Assembly (NCBI RefSeq): GCF_900129865.1
Contig: NZ_FQXD01000008.1
Coordinates: 1-64,000 of the forward strand
Reading direction: 5' to 3'
DNA: 64,000 bases
From: Virgibacillus chiguensis
GTDB taxonomy: Bacteria; Bacillota; Bacilli; Bacillales; Amphibacillaceae
The notes beneath the pieces are model-generated. The model was not told the DNA's origin and did not search any database. It worked only from the letters and a program-made list of their open reading frames with translations. Of the stretch, positions 47,425 to 57,333 are shown piece by piece. Each line of letters starts with the position of its first letter. The first letter of the stretch is position 1. The translations under genes and the position numbers were made by a program.

Positions 47425-48828
47425 ATGGACGTTATTATGTTATCGCGAATCCAATTCGCATCTACAACCATTTTTCACTTTATTTTCGTGCCTTTATCCA
47501 TTGGTTTAGTATTTTTAGTTGCACTTATGGAAACATTGTACGTTGTAAAAGGGCAAGAAAAGTACAAAAAAATGGCAAAGTTTTGGGGACACTTATTTCT
47601 TATTAACTTTGCCGTCGGAGTCGTTACCGGTATATTACAGGAATTTCAATTCGGGATGAACTGGTCTAACTATTCTCGCTTTGTCGGTGACGTATTCGGT
47701 GCACCACTCGCAGTTGAAGCACTATTAGCTTTCTTTATGGAATCTACTTTTATAGGATTATGGATTTTCGGTTGGAAAAGACTTTCTAAAAAAGTACATC
47801 TCCTATGTATTTGGCTTGTATCTATTGGAACGATTATTTCTGCGTTTTGGATATTAGTCGCTAACTCATTTATGCAATATCCAGTCGGTTATGAAATTAA
47901 CAATGGTCGCGCCGAAATGAATGACTTCCTAGCATTAATTACGAGCGGTCAAGTATGGGTGGAGTTCCCACATACTGTATTTGGATCATTAGCCACAGGA
48001 GCATTTCTAATTACAGGTGTAAGTGCTTGGAAATTACTTAAAAAACAAGATACAGATTTCTTTAAAAAATCATTTCATATCGCTTTAGTTGTTGCAATTA
48101 TTTCTGGTTTAGGTATTGCCTTTACTGGTCACGCTCAATCGCAATTTTTGGTAGAAACACAACCAATGAAGATGGCAGCAGCAGAAGGTTTATGGGAAGA
48201 CAGCGCTGATCCTGCTCCATGGACAGTCTTTGCTCACATTGATACGGAAAATCAAGAAAACTCCTTTGAAGTCAATATCCCATATATATTAAGTTATCTT
48301 TCCTATAGCGAATTTAGCGGAAGCGTGGAAGGAATGAAATCCATCCAAGCCAAATATGAAGAGTTGTATGGAGAAGGAGACTATATCCCTCCAGTTAAAA
48401 CAACATTCTGGAGCTTCCGTATTATGACGTTCACAGGCGGGTTAATGATCGTATTAGGACTATATGGTGCTTACTTAGTAAAACGTAACAAGCTAGAACA
48501 AAGCAGAAAGTATTTAAAAACGATGCTTTGGGCAATTGCTTTACCGTTTATTGGAGGAACAGCCGGCTGGATCATGACAGAGATTGGTAGACAACCTTGG
48601 GTCGTATTTGGAGAAATGCAAACACAAGACGCAGTTTCACCAAACGTAACCGCTGGACAAGTCCTGTTCTCACTCATCTCATTTAGTGCCATCTATTTGA
48701 TCCTTGCACTTGTGATGGCTTACTTGTTCGTTCGAGTAATCAAAAAAGGCCCTGTTGAAGAAGAAAAAGATGTCAAACTAACAACAGATCCTTTTGGAGA
48801 GGAAGGGTATGGTTCCTATGCTAAGTGA
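47425..48828 (+). CDS. cydA: Cytochrome bd oxidase, subunit I
   Basis: 467 residues, about nine membrane helices. It carries the haem groups and the quinol site of the bd terminal oxidase, which reduces oxygen at low tension. 'SRIQFASTTIFHFIFVPLSIGL' holds the haem histidine (His18), 'QEFQFGMNWSNYSRFVGDVFGAPLAVEALLAFFMEST' the helix-3/4 region, and 'GWIMTEIGRQPWV' the conserved GRQPW. The start is ATG 47425 after GGAGGAAGGAG; the 53-codon upstream extension of the frame is unsupported. It is first in cydABDC. Confidence 0.95.
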   Translation: MDVIMLSRIQFASTTIFHFIFVPLSIGLVFLVALMETLYVVKGQEKYKKMAKFWGHLFLINFAVGVVTGILQEFQFGMNWSNYSRFVGDVFGAPLAVEALLAFFMESTFIGLWIFGWKRLSKKVHLLCIWLVSIGTIISAFWILVANSFMQYPVGYEINNGRAEMNDFLALITSGQVWVEFPHTVFGSLATGAFLITGVSAWKLLKKQDTDFFKKSFHIALVVAIISGLGIAFTGHAQSQFLVETQPMKMAAAEGLWEDSADPAPWTVFAHIDTENQENSFEVNIPYILSYLSYSEFSGSVEGMKSIQAKYEELYGEGDYIPPVKTTFWSFRIMTFTGGLMIVLGLYGAYLVKRNKLEQSRKYLKTMLWAIALPFIGGTAGWIMTEIGRQPWVVFGEMQTQDAVSPNVTAGQVLFSLISFSAIYLILALVMAYLFVRVIKKGPVEEEKDVKLTTDPFGEEGYGSYAK

Positions 48829-49828
48829 GGTATGGTTTATTTTAATTGCTGTATTGTTTGTCGGATTCTTGTTTTTGGAAGGCTTTGACTTTGGTGTTGG
48901 CATGGCGATGCGTTTTGTTGCTAAAACGCCAGTTGAACGTCGGGTATTAATTAATACAATTGGTCCTGTCTGGGACGGAAATGAAGTTTGGCTAATTACA
49001 GCAGGTGGGGCGATGTTTGCTGCATTTCCAAATTGGTATGCCACTTTGTTCAGTGGCTTATACATGCCACTAGTAATCATGCTTCTCTTGCTCATAGGGC
49101 GCGGAGTAGCATTTGAGTTTAGAAGTAAACTAGATAATCCTAAATGGCGGGACACTTGGGATTGGACAATCTTTATTAGTAGCCTATTGAACCCATTATT
49201 ATGGGGAGTTGTGTTCGCCGCATTGATGGCAGGCTTACCAATTGATAGTGAGATGAATATTTACGCTTCTGTCTTTGATTACATCACACCGTATACGTTA
49301 ATTGGTGGAATTGCAATTACATTGCTCTGCTTTTTACACGGGCTATTCTTTATCACGTTGAAAACTACAGGTGACCTACAAAGTAGAGCTCGTGAAACTG
49401 CCAAAAAAATTGTTTACGCTGTTGGTATAGCTTTAGTTACCTTTGTGGCTGCATCTTATTTCTACACAGATATTTTCGAGGTAAGAGGTGCCATATTAAT
49501 TCCTATTTTTGCGCTTATTGTATTGGCAGTTGTCTTAGCTGGAAGTTTTGCTAAGAAAAGTCGTGATGGTTGGGCATTTACGATGACCGGATTAACTATC
49601 GCGCTCACAGTAACGTCTGTATTCGTCGGTTTATTCCCACGTGTAATGGTAAGTAGCTTAAATCATACTTTTGACTTAACGATTCACAATGCAGCTTCAG
49701 GAGACTATTCGTTAAAAGTCATGACCATTGTAGCCGTCACTTTATTACCTTTTGTACTTGGTTATCAAATCTGGAGTTATTATGTATTCCGTAAACGTAT
49801 TAAAGAAGAGGAGCATTTAGAATACTAA
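48809..49828 (+). CDS. cydB: Cytochrome bd oxidase, subunit II
   Basis: 339 residues with eight or nine membrane helices. 'WFILIAVLFVGFLFLEGFDFGVGM' and 'LINTIGPVWDGNEVWLITAGGAMFAAFPNWYAT' are the standard CydB segments. The start is ATG 48809 after GAGAGG, giving MVPMLSEVW; it overlaps cydA by 20 bp. Its stop overlaps the cydD start by one base, so the operon is tightly coupled. Confidence 0.95.
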   Translation: MVPMLSEVWFILIAVLFVGFLFLEGFDFGVGMAMRFVAKTPVERRVLINTIGPVWDGNEVWLITAGGAMFAAFPNWYATLFSGLYMPLVIMLLLLIGRGVAFEFRSKLDNPKWRDTWDWTIFISSLLNPLLWGVVFAALMAGLPIDSEMNIYASVFDYITPYTLIGGIAITLLCFLHGLFFITLKTTGDLQSRARETAKKIVYAVGIALVTFVAASYFYTDIFEVRGAILIPIFALIVLAVVLAGSFAKKSRDGWAFTMTGLTIALTVTSVFVGLFPRVMVSSLNHTFDLTIHNAASGDYSLKVMTIVAVTLLPFVLGYQIWSYYVFRKRIKEEEHLEY

Positions 49829-51564
49829 TGAAGAAAATGATGCGTAATCATTTACTAACGTACAAAGGGGTAAAACCGACACTTGCCATTGTTATTTCCA
49901 TTACAATCGTGGAAGCAATAGCCATCATTCTGCAAGCAAAATGGTTAGCAGAATGGTTATTTCGCTTATTTAACGGCGAATTATTTCAAGAAACATGGAA
50001 GTTAGGCGTTTTTTTCCTTATTGCCTTTGTTACAAGGTATCTTATGGGTACATTAAAGAAAAAAATAACCTTCCAGTTTGCTGAAAAAACAAGAGTGGAA
50101 AAAAGAAAACTATTATTGGCCAAGCTTTTTGCGCTTGGCCCTAGCTACACGAGTAAACACGGTACAGCCAAGTTAGTTAATTTAGCTATGGAAGGCGCAA
50201 ACCAACAACGTACTTATTTAGAATTAATTATTCCCAAGATGATTGCTGCATGTATTATTCCACCAATGGTACTCATTTACGTTTTCTTTCAAGATAAACT
50301 GTCAAGTATCATTTTATTTTTAACCGTTCCTATCATTATTGCATTTATGATTTTATTAGGATTAGCTGCAAATAAGAAAATGGAGCGTCAATGGCATTCT
50401 TATCATTTATTATCCAATCATTTTATTGATTCTTTACGGGGATTAGAAACATTAAAGTTTTTAGGTAAAAGTAAATCACATGGAGATACAATTGAAAAAG
50501 TGAGTGATGAATACCGAAAATCCACTATATCAACATTACGAATTGCTTTCCTTTCATCTTTTGCACTTGACTTTTTTACGATGTTATCAGTTGCCTCTGT
50601 TGCTGTAGGGTTAGGATTACGTCTCATTGAAGGAAATCTATTATTAGATATTGCATTAGTCGTATTAATTTTAGCTCCAGAGTTTTTTCTTCCTATAAAA
50701 GAAGTTGGAGCAGACTACCATGCAACATTAAATGGACAAGAAGCAGCCAAAGCAATTGATCGGATATTAGCAGAGCCTGTTCCAGAGAATCATTCCGTTA
50801 TTACCAACTCCATTGCTTGGACAGCTAACAGTACCTTAAAGCTTTCTTCTATTAGTCATTCCCATGACGATAACGGCTTACAAGCTCTATCTACCATTTC
50901 CATGCAAGTAAAAGGCTTTGAAAATATTGGTATTGTTGGTGCAAGCGGTGCAGGAAAGTCGACTTTAATTGATATATTAGGTGGATTTTTAACACCTAAT
51001 CAAGGGCGTTTTCGCGTCAATCAGCAAATTTTAGATAGCTTAAATACAGAAGCTTGGCAGCGTCAAATCACATACATTCCACAGCGTCCATATATTTTTA
51101 GTCAGTCGGTTGCAGATAATATTCGATTTTATGAACCAAATGCATCGGATGAAGATGTGTGGCAAGCTGTTCAAGATGCAGAATTGGATAAGTTAATCCA
51201 TACCTTTCCAAATGGTATAGAACAAGAAATTGGTACTGGCGCACGTGCAATTAGCGGCGGTCAAGAACAACGTGTCGCATTGGCCCGAGCTTTTCTTGGT
51301 AATCGCCCTATCCTGTTATTAGATGAGCCGACTGCCCATTTGGATATAGAAACGGAATACGAATTGAAACAAACGATGACAACATTGTTTAAAGATAAAT
51401 TAGTCTTTTTTGCAACGCACCGGCTGCATTGGATGGAGCAAATGGATAAAATTATTGTGTTAAAAGATGGCGTCATTGTAGAAGTGGGGACACCACATGA
51501 ATTATTGCTTCGTCGCGGAGAATACTATGACCTCGTGCTATCACAATTGGAGGGAGTACAATGA
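49828..51564 (+). CDS. cydD: Cysteine/glutathione-type ABC exporter subunit CydD
   Basis: 578 residues: an exporter-type membrane domain (about residues 15-310) and an ATPase domain with Walker A 'GASGAGKST', signature 'ISGGQEQR', Walker B 'PILLLDEPT' and the switch His in 'FFATHRLHW'. CydDC pumps reduced thiols outward and is required to assemble bd oxidase in many bacteria. The start codon overlaps the cydB stop (TAATG). It is thus the third gene of the operon. Confidence 0.92.
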   Translation: MKKMMRNHLLTYKGVKPTLAIVISITIVEAIAIILQAKWLAEWLFRLFNGELFQETWKLGVFFLIAFVTRYLMGTLKKKITFQFAEKTRVEKRKLLLAKLFALGPSYTSKHGTAKLVNLAMEGANQQRTYLELIIPKMIAACIIPPMVLIYVFFQDKLSSIILFLTVPIIIAFMILLGLAANKKMERQWHSYHLLSNHFIDSLRGLETLKFLGKSKSHGDTIEKVSDEYRKSTISTLRIAFLSSFALDFFTMLSVASVAVGLGLRLIEGNLLLDIALVVLILAPEFFLPIKEVGADYHATLNGQEAAKAIDRILAEPVPENHSVITNSIAWTANSTLKLSSISHSHDDNGLQALSTISMQVKGFENIGIVGASGAGKSTLIDILGGFLTPNQGRFRVNQQILDSLNTEAWQRQITYIPQRPYIFSQSVADNIRFYEPNASDEDVWQAVQDAELDKLIHTFPNGIEQEIGTGARAISGGQEQRVALARAFLGNRPILLLDEPTAHLDIETEYELKQTMTTLFKDKLVFFATHRLHWMEQMDKIIVLKDGVIVEVGTPHELLLRRGEYYDLVLSQLEGVQ

Positions 51565-53312
51565 AAGCATGGATTATTCCATATGTAAAAATGCATTACA
51601 AAGGGCTAGCAGCCAGTATTATTATTAGTTTATTAGCTCTAGCCTGTGGTGCAGCGCTTATGTTTACATCTGGATACTTAATTTCCAAATCCGCCTTAAG
51701 ACCTGAAAATATTTTAATGGTCTATATTCCTGTTGTTTCAGTGCGAGCCTTTGGTATTTTTCGAGCGGTATTTCACTATCTTTCTCGATTAACGAGCCAT
51801 GATACGATTCTGCGCGTACTAGCAAATATGCGTAGCAGATTGTATCAAACGTTAGAGCCACAAGCAGCTTTTATTCGTTCTCGTTTCCAAACTGGTAGGA
51901 TACTAGGCGTATTATCAGATGATATCGACCATTTGCAAGATTTATTTATTCGTACGATTTTACCGAGTATCACTGCGCTTGGTATGTACGGCATCGCTAT
52001 TGCTTGTCTAGGCTGGTTTGATATGGTGTTTGCTTCACTTATGGCAATATATCTCTTTTTTATCGTTGTGTTCATTCCGTTGTTTTCTTTGTGGACTAGT
52101 CGAAAACGTACAGCTTTAATAAAACAGGGGCGCTATGATCAATATCATATATTAACAGATGGATTACTTGGTATTAAAGATTGGATGATTGCTGGAAAAC
52201 CAGATGAATTTACGAAGCATGATACAAAAAAAGATCAAGCTGTTGCCATTGTTGAGCGACGCGTTAAAAGTGAGCAACGAATTCGCGACTTATTTCTTCA
52301 GCTCATCATTGGTGCGATGGTGATTTCCATGGTGTACTGGTCAAGTTCGATGGTAGCTGAAGGAAATATGCACGTGACATTAATTGCTGCTTTCGTTTTA
52401 GTTACATTGGCTATTGCAGAAGCTTTTTTGCCCGTATCTGAAGCCTTAGAACAAATTCCAGAATACACAGAATCGCTAACAAGATTAGAAACGCTCGAAG
52501 AAACAGATCAAGAAAAGGATACTACTGAGTCAAACATATCTTTACCAGAAACATCTAACTCTGTTGATATTCAGCTTGATCATGTTGCCTTTCAATATCC
52601 GGGCTTTGCCAAACAAATTTTAAAAGATGTTTCCATTTCGATACCTCAAGGAAAGAAATTAGCTTTGTTGGGAAAAAGTGGTGCTGGAAAATCAAGTATC
52701 ATCCAACTAATTTGTGGTTCTTATGCACCAACAAAAGGAAATGTTACACTTAACGGCATCGATGCAACAGCTTACGGCGATTCTCTATTTGAAATCGTAT
52801 CGATTTTAAATCAACGACCTCATTTATTTAACACGACGATTGCTAATAACCTACGACTCGGCAACCAAAAAGCAACGGATCAAGAGATTGTAGAAGCGGC
52901 TAAAAAGGTGCAGCTCCATGATTATATTATGAGCCTGCCAAAAGGTTATAACACGATGATGGAAGAATCAGGACAAATCTTTAGTGGCGGTCAACAACAA
53001 CGAGTAGCATTAGCAAGAATATTATTAAAAGGCTCTCCTGTCGTTATTCTCGATGAGCCGACAGTCGGCTTAGATTCAAAAACAGAAGCTGACTTGTTAC
53101 AAACCATTTTTTTAACGCTTGATGATAAAACCGTTATTTGGATTACACATCATTTAGCTGGTATGCAGCGTATGGATGAAGTTGTCTTTTTAGAAAACGG
53201 CTATATTCAAATGCAAGGTTCGCACCAAAAACTACTAAGCACTTCACAGCGATATCAAAATTTATACTATTTAGACGTCCCACCATCAATTCGTAAAATG
53301 GTGCAAGTTTAG
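51561..53312 (+). CDS. cydC: ABC exporter subunit CydC
   Basis: 583 residues with the same domain order as CydD. The ATPase shows Walker A 'GKSGAGKSS', signature 'FSGGQQQR', Walker B 'VVILDEPT' and 'WITHHL'. It should form a heterodimer with CydD. The start overlaps the cydD stop by 4 bp (ATGA). A terminator hairpin follows, closing the cydABDC unit. Confidence 0.92.
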   Translation: MKAWIIPYVKMHYKGLAASIIISLLALACGAALMFTSGYLISKSALRPENILMVYIPVVSVRAFGIFRAVFHYLSRLTSHDTILRVLANMRSRLYQTLEPQAAFIRSRFQTGRILGVLSDDIDHLQDLFIRTILPSITALGMYGIAIACLGWFDMVFASLMAIYLFFIVVFIPLFSLWTSRKRTALIKQGRYDQYHILTDGLLGIKDWMIAGKPDEFTKHDTKKDQAVAIVERRVKSEQRIRDLFLQLIIGAMVISMVYWSSSMVAEGNMHVTLIAAFVLVTLAIAEAFLPVSEALEQIPEYTESLTRLETLEETDQEKDTTESNISLPETSNSVDIQLDHVAFQYPGFAKQILKDVSISIPQGKKLALLGKSGAGKSSIIQLICGSYAPTKGNVTLNGIDATAYGDSLFEIVSILNQRPHLFNTTIANNLRLGNQKATDQEIVEAAKKVQLHDYIMSLPKGYNTMMEESGQIFSGGQQQRVALARILLKGSPVVILDEPTVGLDSKTEADLLQTIFLTLDDKTVIWITHHLAGMQRMDEVVFLENGYIQMQGSHQKLLSTSQRYQNLYYLDVPPSIRKMVQV

Positions 53313-53321
53313 TTTTAAAAG

Positions 53322-53356
53322 TTTCAGTTGTCAACAGCAACTGAGGCTTTTTTAGT
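53322..53356 (+). terminator. Terminator of cydABDC
   Basis: CAGTTG (53325-53330) pairs with CAACTG (53338-53343), and the stem is followed by AGGCTTTTTTAG. It begins about 10 bp after the cydC stop. Confidence 0.75.
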
Positions 53357-53384
53357 TTACATTATTAAAGCTCTCATTGCTTAA

Positions 53385-53602
53385 GCATTGATCAATATCC
53401 AAATTACGTAGATCGGGACTATGAAAATGCGCTAATACGCTTTGAAAAGTGCTTACAGCTAGGAGAAGTTCATACTGAATATCTCATTTTAAAAAGGTCT
53501 TGGAAGTTTTCACGCATATGCATTTAAAAAGAAATAGCTTGCCAAATTACTAGAAAGTGGTGAGCATAATGGGACTGAAATTGCCCTACTTGTCAAATAA
53601 AA
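53385..53602 (+). pseudogene. Remnant of a TPR-type protein, possibly glycosyltransferase tail
   Basis: On the plus strand 'DQYPNYVDRDYENALIRFEK' followed by 'CLQLGEVHTEY' reads as a TPR-like helix pair of the kind found behind GT2 domains in Bacillaceae. A frame change then gives 'GLGSFHAYAFKKK', a stop, and 'LAKLLESGEHNGTEIALLVK' before TAA. About 70 codons survive with one frameshift and one stop. It faces the intact GT2-TPR gene at 53710 tail to tail and may be debris of a second copy. The family call is tentative. Confidence 0.4.
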
Positions 53603-53627
53603 GCTGTCTCATTATTACAGAGACAGC
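53603..53627 (-). terminator. Hairpin downstream of the glycosyltransferase gene
   Basis: GCTGTCTC (53603-53610) pairs with GAGACAGC (53620-53627). On the minus strand it is followed by TTTTATTTG. It lies 83 bp past the glycosyltransferase stop. Confidence 0.55.
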
Positions 53628-53709
53628 CAACGTTTTGTTTACTAGTGACGTCACAACCTTGAGAAACCGTTCCGTTAAAGCTTTCATTATAATTTTATAC
53701 AGAAAACCG

Positions 53710-54798
53710 CTATTTGTTAGCAAAATAAGCTGCAAATACCTGTTCATTATATGCTACTTGCGGATCATCTGGACGATACATCTTTGCTTTCTTATTATGC
53801 TCCCATGCCAATTCTTTTTCACCAATTCCCCAGTTACAAACACATAATTGTAAGTGAGGATACCAAGTTGAATATACTTTTTCTTGAAAACCCATACTAT
53901 TTTCTAAATCCACTTGAATAGCTAGCTGATACCAAATAATTGCTTTTTTAAACAATTTTTTTTCCTTGTATAAATCTCCTAACCGACAAGAAACTTCTGG
54001 ACGAGGGACATCGTATTTAATAGATTGAACGAGAGCATCTATTTCTTTGTCTAAATCACCCAAGGCTCTATAGCAAGCGGCCATATTTATGCAAGCGCGA
54101 ATTTCATCTTCTACCCAACCTTTTTTAGTGTTTAGAAATTCCTGGTAATATTTTATAGCTTTCTCATAGTACTGATGATCTTTAAGTTCATTTCCATAAT
54201 AAAATAAATCTCTTGGGGTAAATTTTTCCCCTTGCTCTACTCTTTTTTCATAGATTTTTAAATTACGATCACTAGTATTACTATCATTGGATTTCGTTGA
54301 TTTCCTATGCGTAATAGCGATATCTGCAGGCAATATATGACCATATACTTCTAAATATTCATGTACAGGTCCAATCCATTTAAAATTACGCTCTCGCTTA
54401 ACAAGCCTATTTCTTCGGAAGCTGAATGTAGGATTTCCATACTCATCAAAGGCTATATGATAGATCATAGAAACAGCATCAACGGAAAAATCTAATTTCT
54501 TTTTTAACGCTTTCAATTTATTTTGGTCTTCTTCCAGTAGCACATCATCTGCATCCAGCCATAGAATGTAATCTGAAGTAGCTTGGCGGAAAGAAAAATT
54601 TCGTGCAGCAGAAAAATTATCGATCCACTCAAAATCGAGAACTTTATCCGTAAATTTTTTTGCAATATCCTTTGTTTGATCTGTTGAGCCAGTATCTACA
54701 ATAATCATTTCATCACAGATATCCTCCACACTCGATAAACACTGCTCCAGCACCTCTTCCTCATTTTTTACAATCATACATAAACTTATTGTAATCAT
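53710..54798 (-). CDS. Family 2 glycosyltransferase with TPR tail
   Basis: 362 residues. The N-terminal GT2 domain has 'SLCMIVKNEEEVLEQCL', 'IIVDTGSTDQT' and the DxD-like 'LWLDADDVLL'. From about residue 200 the chain is TPR-like: 'YYGNELKDHQYYEKAIKYYQEFL', 'MAACYRALGDLDKEIDALVQS' and 'RLGDLYKEKKLFKKAIIWYQ'. Such SunS-like or capsule-related GT2-TPR proteins glycosylate peptides or surface glycans. No peptide precursor or polymer locus lies beside it. ATG 54798 is the start. Function is only generally assigned. Confidence 0.87.
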   Translation of the reverse strand: MITISLCMIVKNEEEVLEQCLSSVEDICDEMIIVDTGSTDQTKDIAKKFTDKVLDFEWIDNFSAARNFSFRQATSDYILWLDADDVLLEEDQNKLKALKKKLDFSVDAVSMIYHIAFDEYGNPTFSFRRNRLVKRERNFKWIGPVHEYLEVYGHILPADIAITHRKSTKSNDSNTSDRNLKIYEKRVEQGEKFTPRDLFYYGNELKDHQYYEKAIKYYQEFLNTKKGWVEDEIRACINMAACYRALGDLDKEIDALVQSIKYDVPRPEVSCRLGDLYKEKKLFKKAIIWYQLAIQVDLENSMGFQEKVYSTWYPHLQLCVCNWGIGEKELAWEHNKKAKMYRPDDPQVAYNEQVFAAYFANK

Positions 54799-55059
54799 AA
54801 CGATACACCACCAAAATTATTGTTATTTTACTATATGTAACCATTCTTCCTTTGGAAACATTTTTTTGTAAAATTAGGTTATACCTTTTCAGTCTAGGAG
54901 TGAGATTATATAACGGGTTTTGGTGTGGAATCAAATAGTGGATTTCTTCATTTTTTATATTGCTTTATAATCAGAATAAAATTACATACTTTGAAGCGTC
55001 AAGAACTATCCTTCAATGAAGTTGATTATAAAACAGACGTTCCATCAAGCACTGCTTTA

Positions 55060-55749
55060 TTTTAAACAGCAGAACACTTTTTCCACTGCTTGTGCTGAAA
55101 TCATTTTCGCAAATGACTGTCTTTCACAAACTGCTTTACCAAAATGATATTGCTCTGCTTTTGTTGTCTGTTTGACTTCAGCAATATTATCTGAAGTAAG
55201 ACCTGCAACCAGGCATAATATTAGGTCCTCCTGTTTCAAGAGAATATTGAACTAAATGAGCAAGTTGTTCTTTTCCTGCTTCACAATTTTACTTGCCAAC
55301 AGATGTTAGAATACGTTTTACATTATCTTTATACTTTACTAGCGTTTTGTATGCTGCCTGCATATCCTTCACTTCATTAAAAGCACGATAAAACGTAATA
55401 TCTAATCCCGGAAAGCGTTCAATGAGATTATGAAGCATTTGTTCGTTAAATTGTATGCTCCTCATTTAGTGCGCCAAATACAACCCGATTACATTGCAAG
55501 CTCTACAGTGCCTTTAAATCTTCACAAATAACTGAAAATTCCTCTTCTTGATAATAGAAATCATGACTATGTGGTCGTATCATAACTTGAACAGGTATAT
55601 GCACGCTTCGTAAGACTGTCTTTATCATCCCAAAGTTTGGTGTCAAACCCCCCTCCTGTATCGCCGAAACAAGCTCTAATCGATCTGCTTAATAGCTTTT
55701 CGGCTTGCAATGTATCGTGTTTTTGCTGTACAATCAGTTCCAATTGCAA
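55060..55749 (-). pseudogene. cutC: Copper homeostasis protein CutC, decayed
   Basis: Frame-by-frame reading of the minus strand gives 'QLELIVQQKHDTLQAEKL', then after a frameshift 'ADRLELVSAIQEGGLTPNFG' and 'VQVMIRPHSHDFYY', a TAG stop, then 'CNRVVFGALNEEHTI' and, after another shift, 'ERFPGLDITFYRAFNEVKDM' and 'YKDNVKRILTSVGK', and further broken pieces to about 55060. These are the ordered motifs of CutC (RLELC..EGGLTPS, VMIRPR.GDF, TFHRAFD, RILTSG). At least three frameshifts and several stops make it inactive. It lies 5 bp behind the aminopeptidase gene. Confidence 0.85.
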
Positions 55750-55753
55750 TTCG

Positions 55754-57136
55754 TTACTCCAACTCCTTTTCTATCAATTTGGTTAATAATCGGACCCCAA
55801 AACCAGTAGCCCCTTCGACATGATAGCCATACACCTTCCAAGGTAGCACCGTATTTGCCATATCAATATGTACCCATTTCATATGTCGCTTTATAAATTG
55901 TTGCAAAAAAATGGCTGCCGTAATCGAACCACCATATTTAGAAGCACTCCTATTATTTAAGTCTGCATAATCACTGTGCAAATATGCTTTATAATCTTCA
56001 ATTAATGGCATAGGCCATACATGATCCCCAGTTTCTTCGCCAATTTCTTTATATGTCCACAAATCCTTCTCGTTATTAGTAAAAACACCAGCTGTTTTTA
56101 ACCCTAAGGCTTGACCAATAGAGCCTGTGAGTGTAGCAATATCAATAATAGTTTCCGCTCCTACGTCTTGAGCGTATAAAATACCATCGGCTAAAATTAG
56201 TCTACCTTCTGCATCCGTGTTACCTACTTCCACATGCATTCCATTTGCATAAGAAATTACATCTGCCGGCAAGTATGCATTTTTCCCTACTACATTTTCT
56301 ACTAATGGAATAACTGCGGTAACGTATACAGAGCTATTCAGATCAGATAAAAGCTTCATCGCACCTACGACAGCCGCTGATCCCCCCATATCCATTTTCA
56401 TTTCCCAAAGTCCAGTCCCTGTTTTTACATTAACACCTCCTGCATCAAAGGTCACTCCTTTACCGACAAGCGCTACATGCTTTCCTACTGTATTTTTTAA
56501 TGTAAGAACGACCATTTTAGGAGGATGAACACTTCCCTTTCCGACCGTTTTAACAGCTTCTAAACCATGTTTCGTAAGATCAGCTGTATCCAAAATAGCC
56601 ACATCTACATCTGTATCTCTAAAAATTTCTACTATTTTGCTTGCATAAGCTTCTGGCGTCAGTTTACTAGGAGGCTCATTACATAAGTCTCTAGCTAAAC
56701 ATACAGCATCACTTTTCGTTTTCGCCAATGCAACATATGGGCTATAAGATGAATAATTAAATTCTAGCACATAGTCCATCTCTAAACGATTACGCTTATA
56801 GTACTGAAACCGATAACCAGCCAAATACCAACCTTCCATAAAAGCGGTAACATAATTTGCAACATTGCTTCCCTCCATTACATGTTCCAATCCTTTGAAC
56901 AAGCCGTTAAAATTGATAGTAACTGTTTGAGACAAAAATTCTTTGTCCACCTTCTTTCGTAATTCTCCACCAAGATGTCGGATATCTTCCATATTTTTAT
57001 TTCCTGAACGGATACAAACCAATAAATAGATCGTTGTTTCCGTATAAAATAATTTCATCTCCCCAAAAGATGCTTTTTTAACAAATGAATGACTTAAAAG
57101 CGGACTAGGCTCTAAAGGACAAACATGAATTTCCAT
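55754..57136 (-). CDS. M17 leucyl aminopeptidase-family protein
   Basis: 460 residues. The catalytic core from about residue 160 shows 'CNEPPSKLTPEAYA', 'LVGKGVTFDAGGVNVK' (metal-binding Lys and Asp), 'MKMDMGGSAAVVGAM' and 'NTDAEGRLILADGILYA' (the second acidic pair and the arginine). These match cytosol aminopeptidases, two-metal enzymes that remove N-terminal residues. 'TFDAGG' replaces the common TFDSGG or TFDTGG, a mild change. ATG 57136 follows GGGAGG. It lies between the scr operon and cutC remnants. Confidence 0.9.
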   Translation of the reverse strand: MEIHVCPLEPSPLLSHSFVKKASFGEMKLFYTETTIYLLVCIRSGNKNMEDIRHLGGELRKKVDKEFLSQTVTINFNGLFKGLEHVMEGSNVANYVTAFMEGWYLAGYRFQYYKRNRLEMDYVLEFNYSSYSPYVALAKTKSDAVCLARDLCNEPPSKLTPEAYASKIVEIFRDTDVDVAILDTADLTKHGLEAVKTVGKGSVHPPKMVVLTLKNTVGKHVALVGKGVTFDAGGVNVKTGTGLWEMKMDMGGSAAVVGAMKLLSDLNSSVYVTAVIPLVENVVGKNAYLPADVISYANGMHVEVGNTDAEGRLILADGILYAQDVGAETIIDIATLTGSIGQALGLKTAGVFTNNEKDLWTYKEIGEETGDHVWPMPLIEDYKAYLHSDYADLNNRSASKYGGSITAAIFLQQFIKRHMKWVHIDMANTVLPWKVYGYHVEGATGFGVRLLTKLIEKELE

Positions 57137-57165
57137 TTTCTAACCTCCCAGTACAAGTAGAAATT

Positions 57166-57227
57166 ATTAAAAAAACTTGGCTTATTACCGAATTTTTATG
57201 GCAATTGCTTTAGGTTTACTTATACTT
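57166..57227. repeat. AT-rich dispersed palindromic repeat (TTAGAAAAACTTGGC family)
   Basis: ATTAAAAAAACTTGGCTTAT begins the unit and GGTTTACTTATACTTAGAAT ends it. The inner part is degenerate (TACCGAATTTTTATGG). CTCATAGTACAAAAAAAG follows near 57247, like the motif beside other members. It lies just upstream of the aminopeptidase ribosome site. Confidence 0.5.
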
Positions 57228-57257
57228 AGAATATAGAATTTTACTCCCTCATAGTAC

Positions 57258-57305
57258 AAAAAAAGACGACCCAGTAGCGTCATGCACATAAGCCATCTTT
57301 TATTT
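57258..57305 (-). terminator. Probable terminator of the scr operon
   Basis: On the minus strand AAAAGATGG...GACGC is followed by GTCGTCTTTTTTT, an imperfect stem with a clear T run. It lies about 30 bp past the scrK stop. Its stem is weaker than the others listed here. Confidence 0.5.
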
Positions 57306-57333
57306 TCCTATATTTCTTAATAGTTCTTAACAT

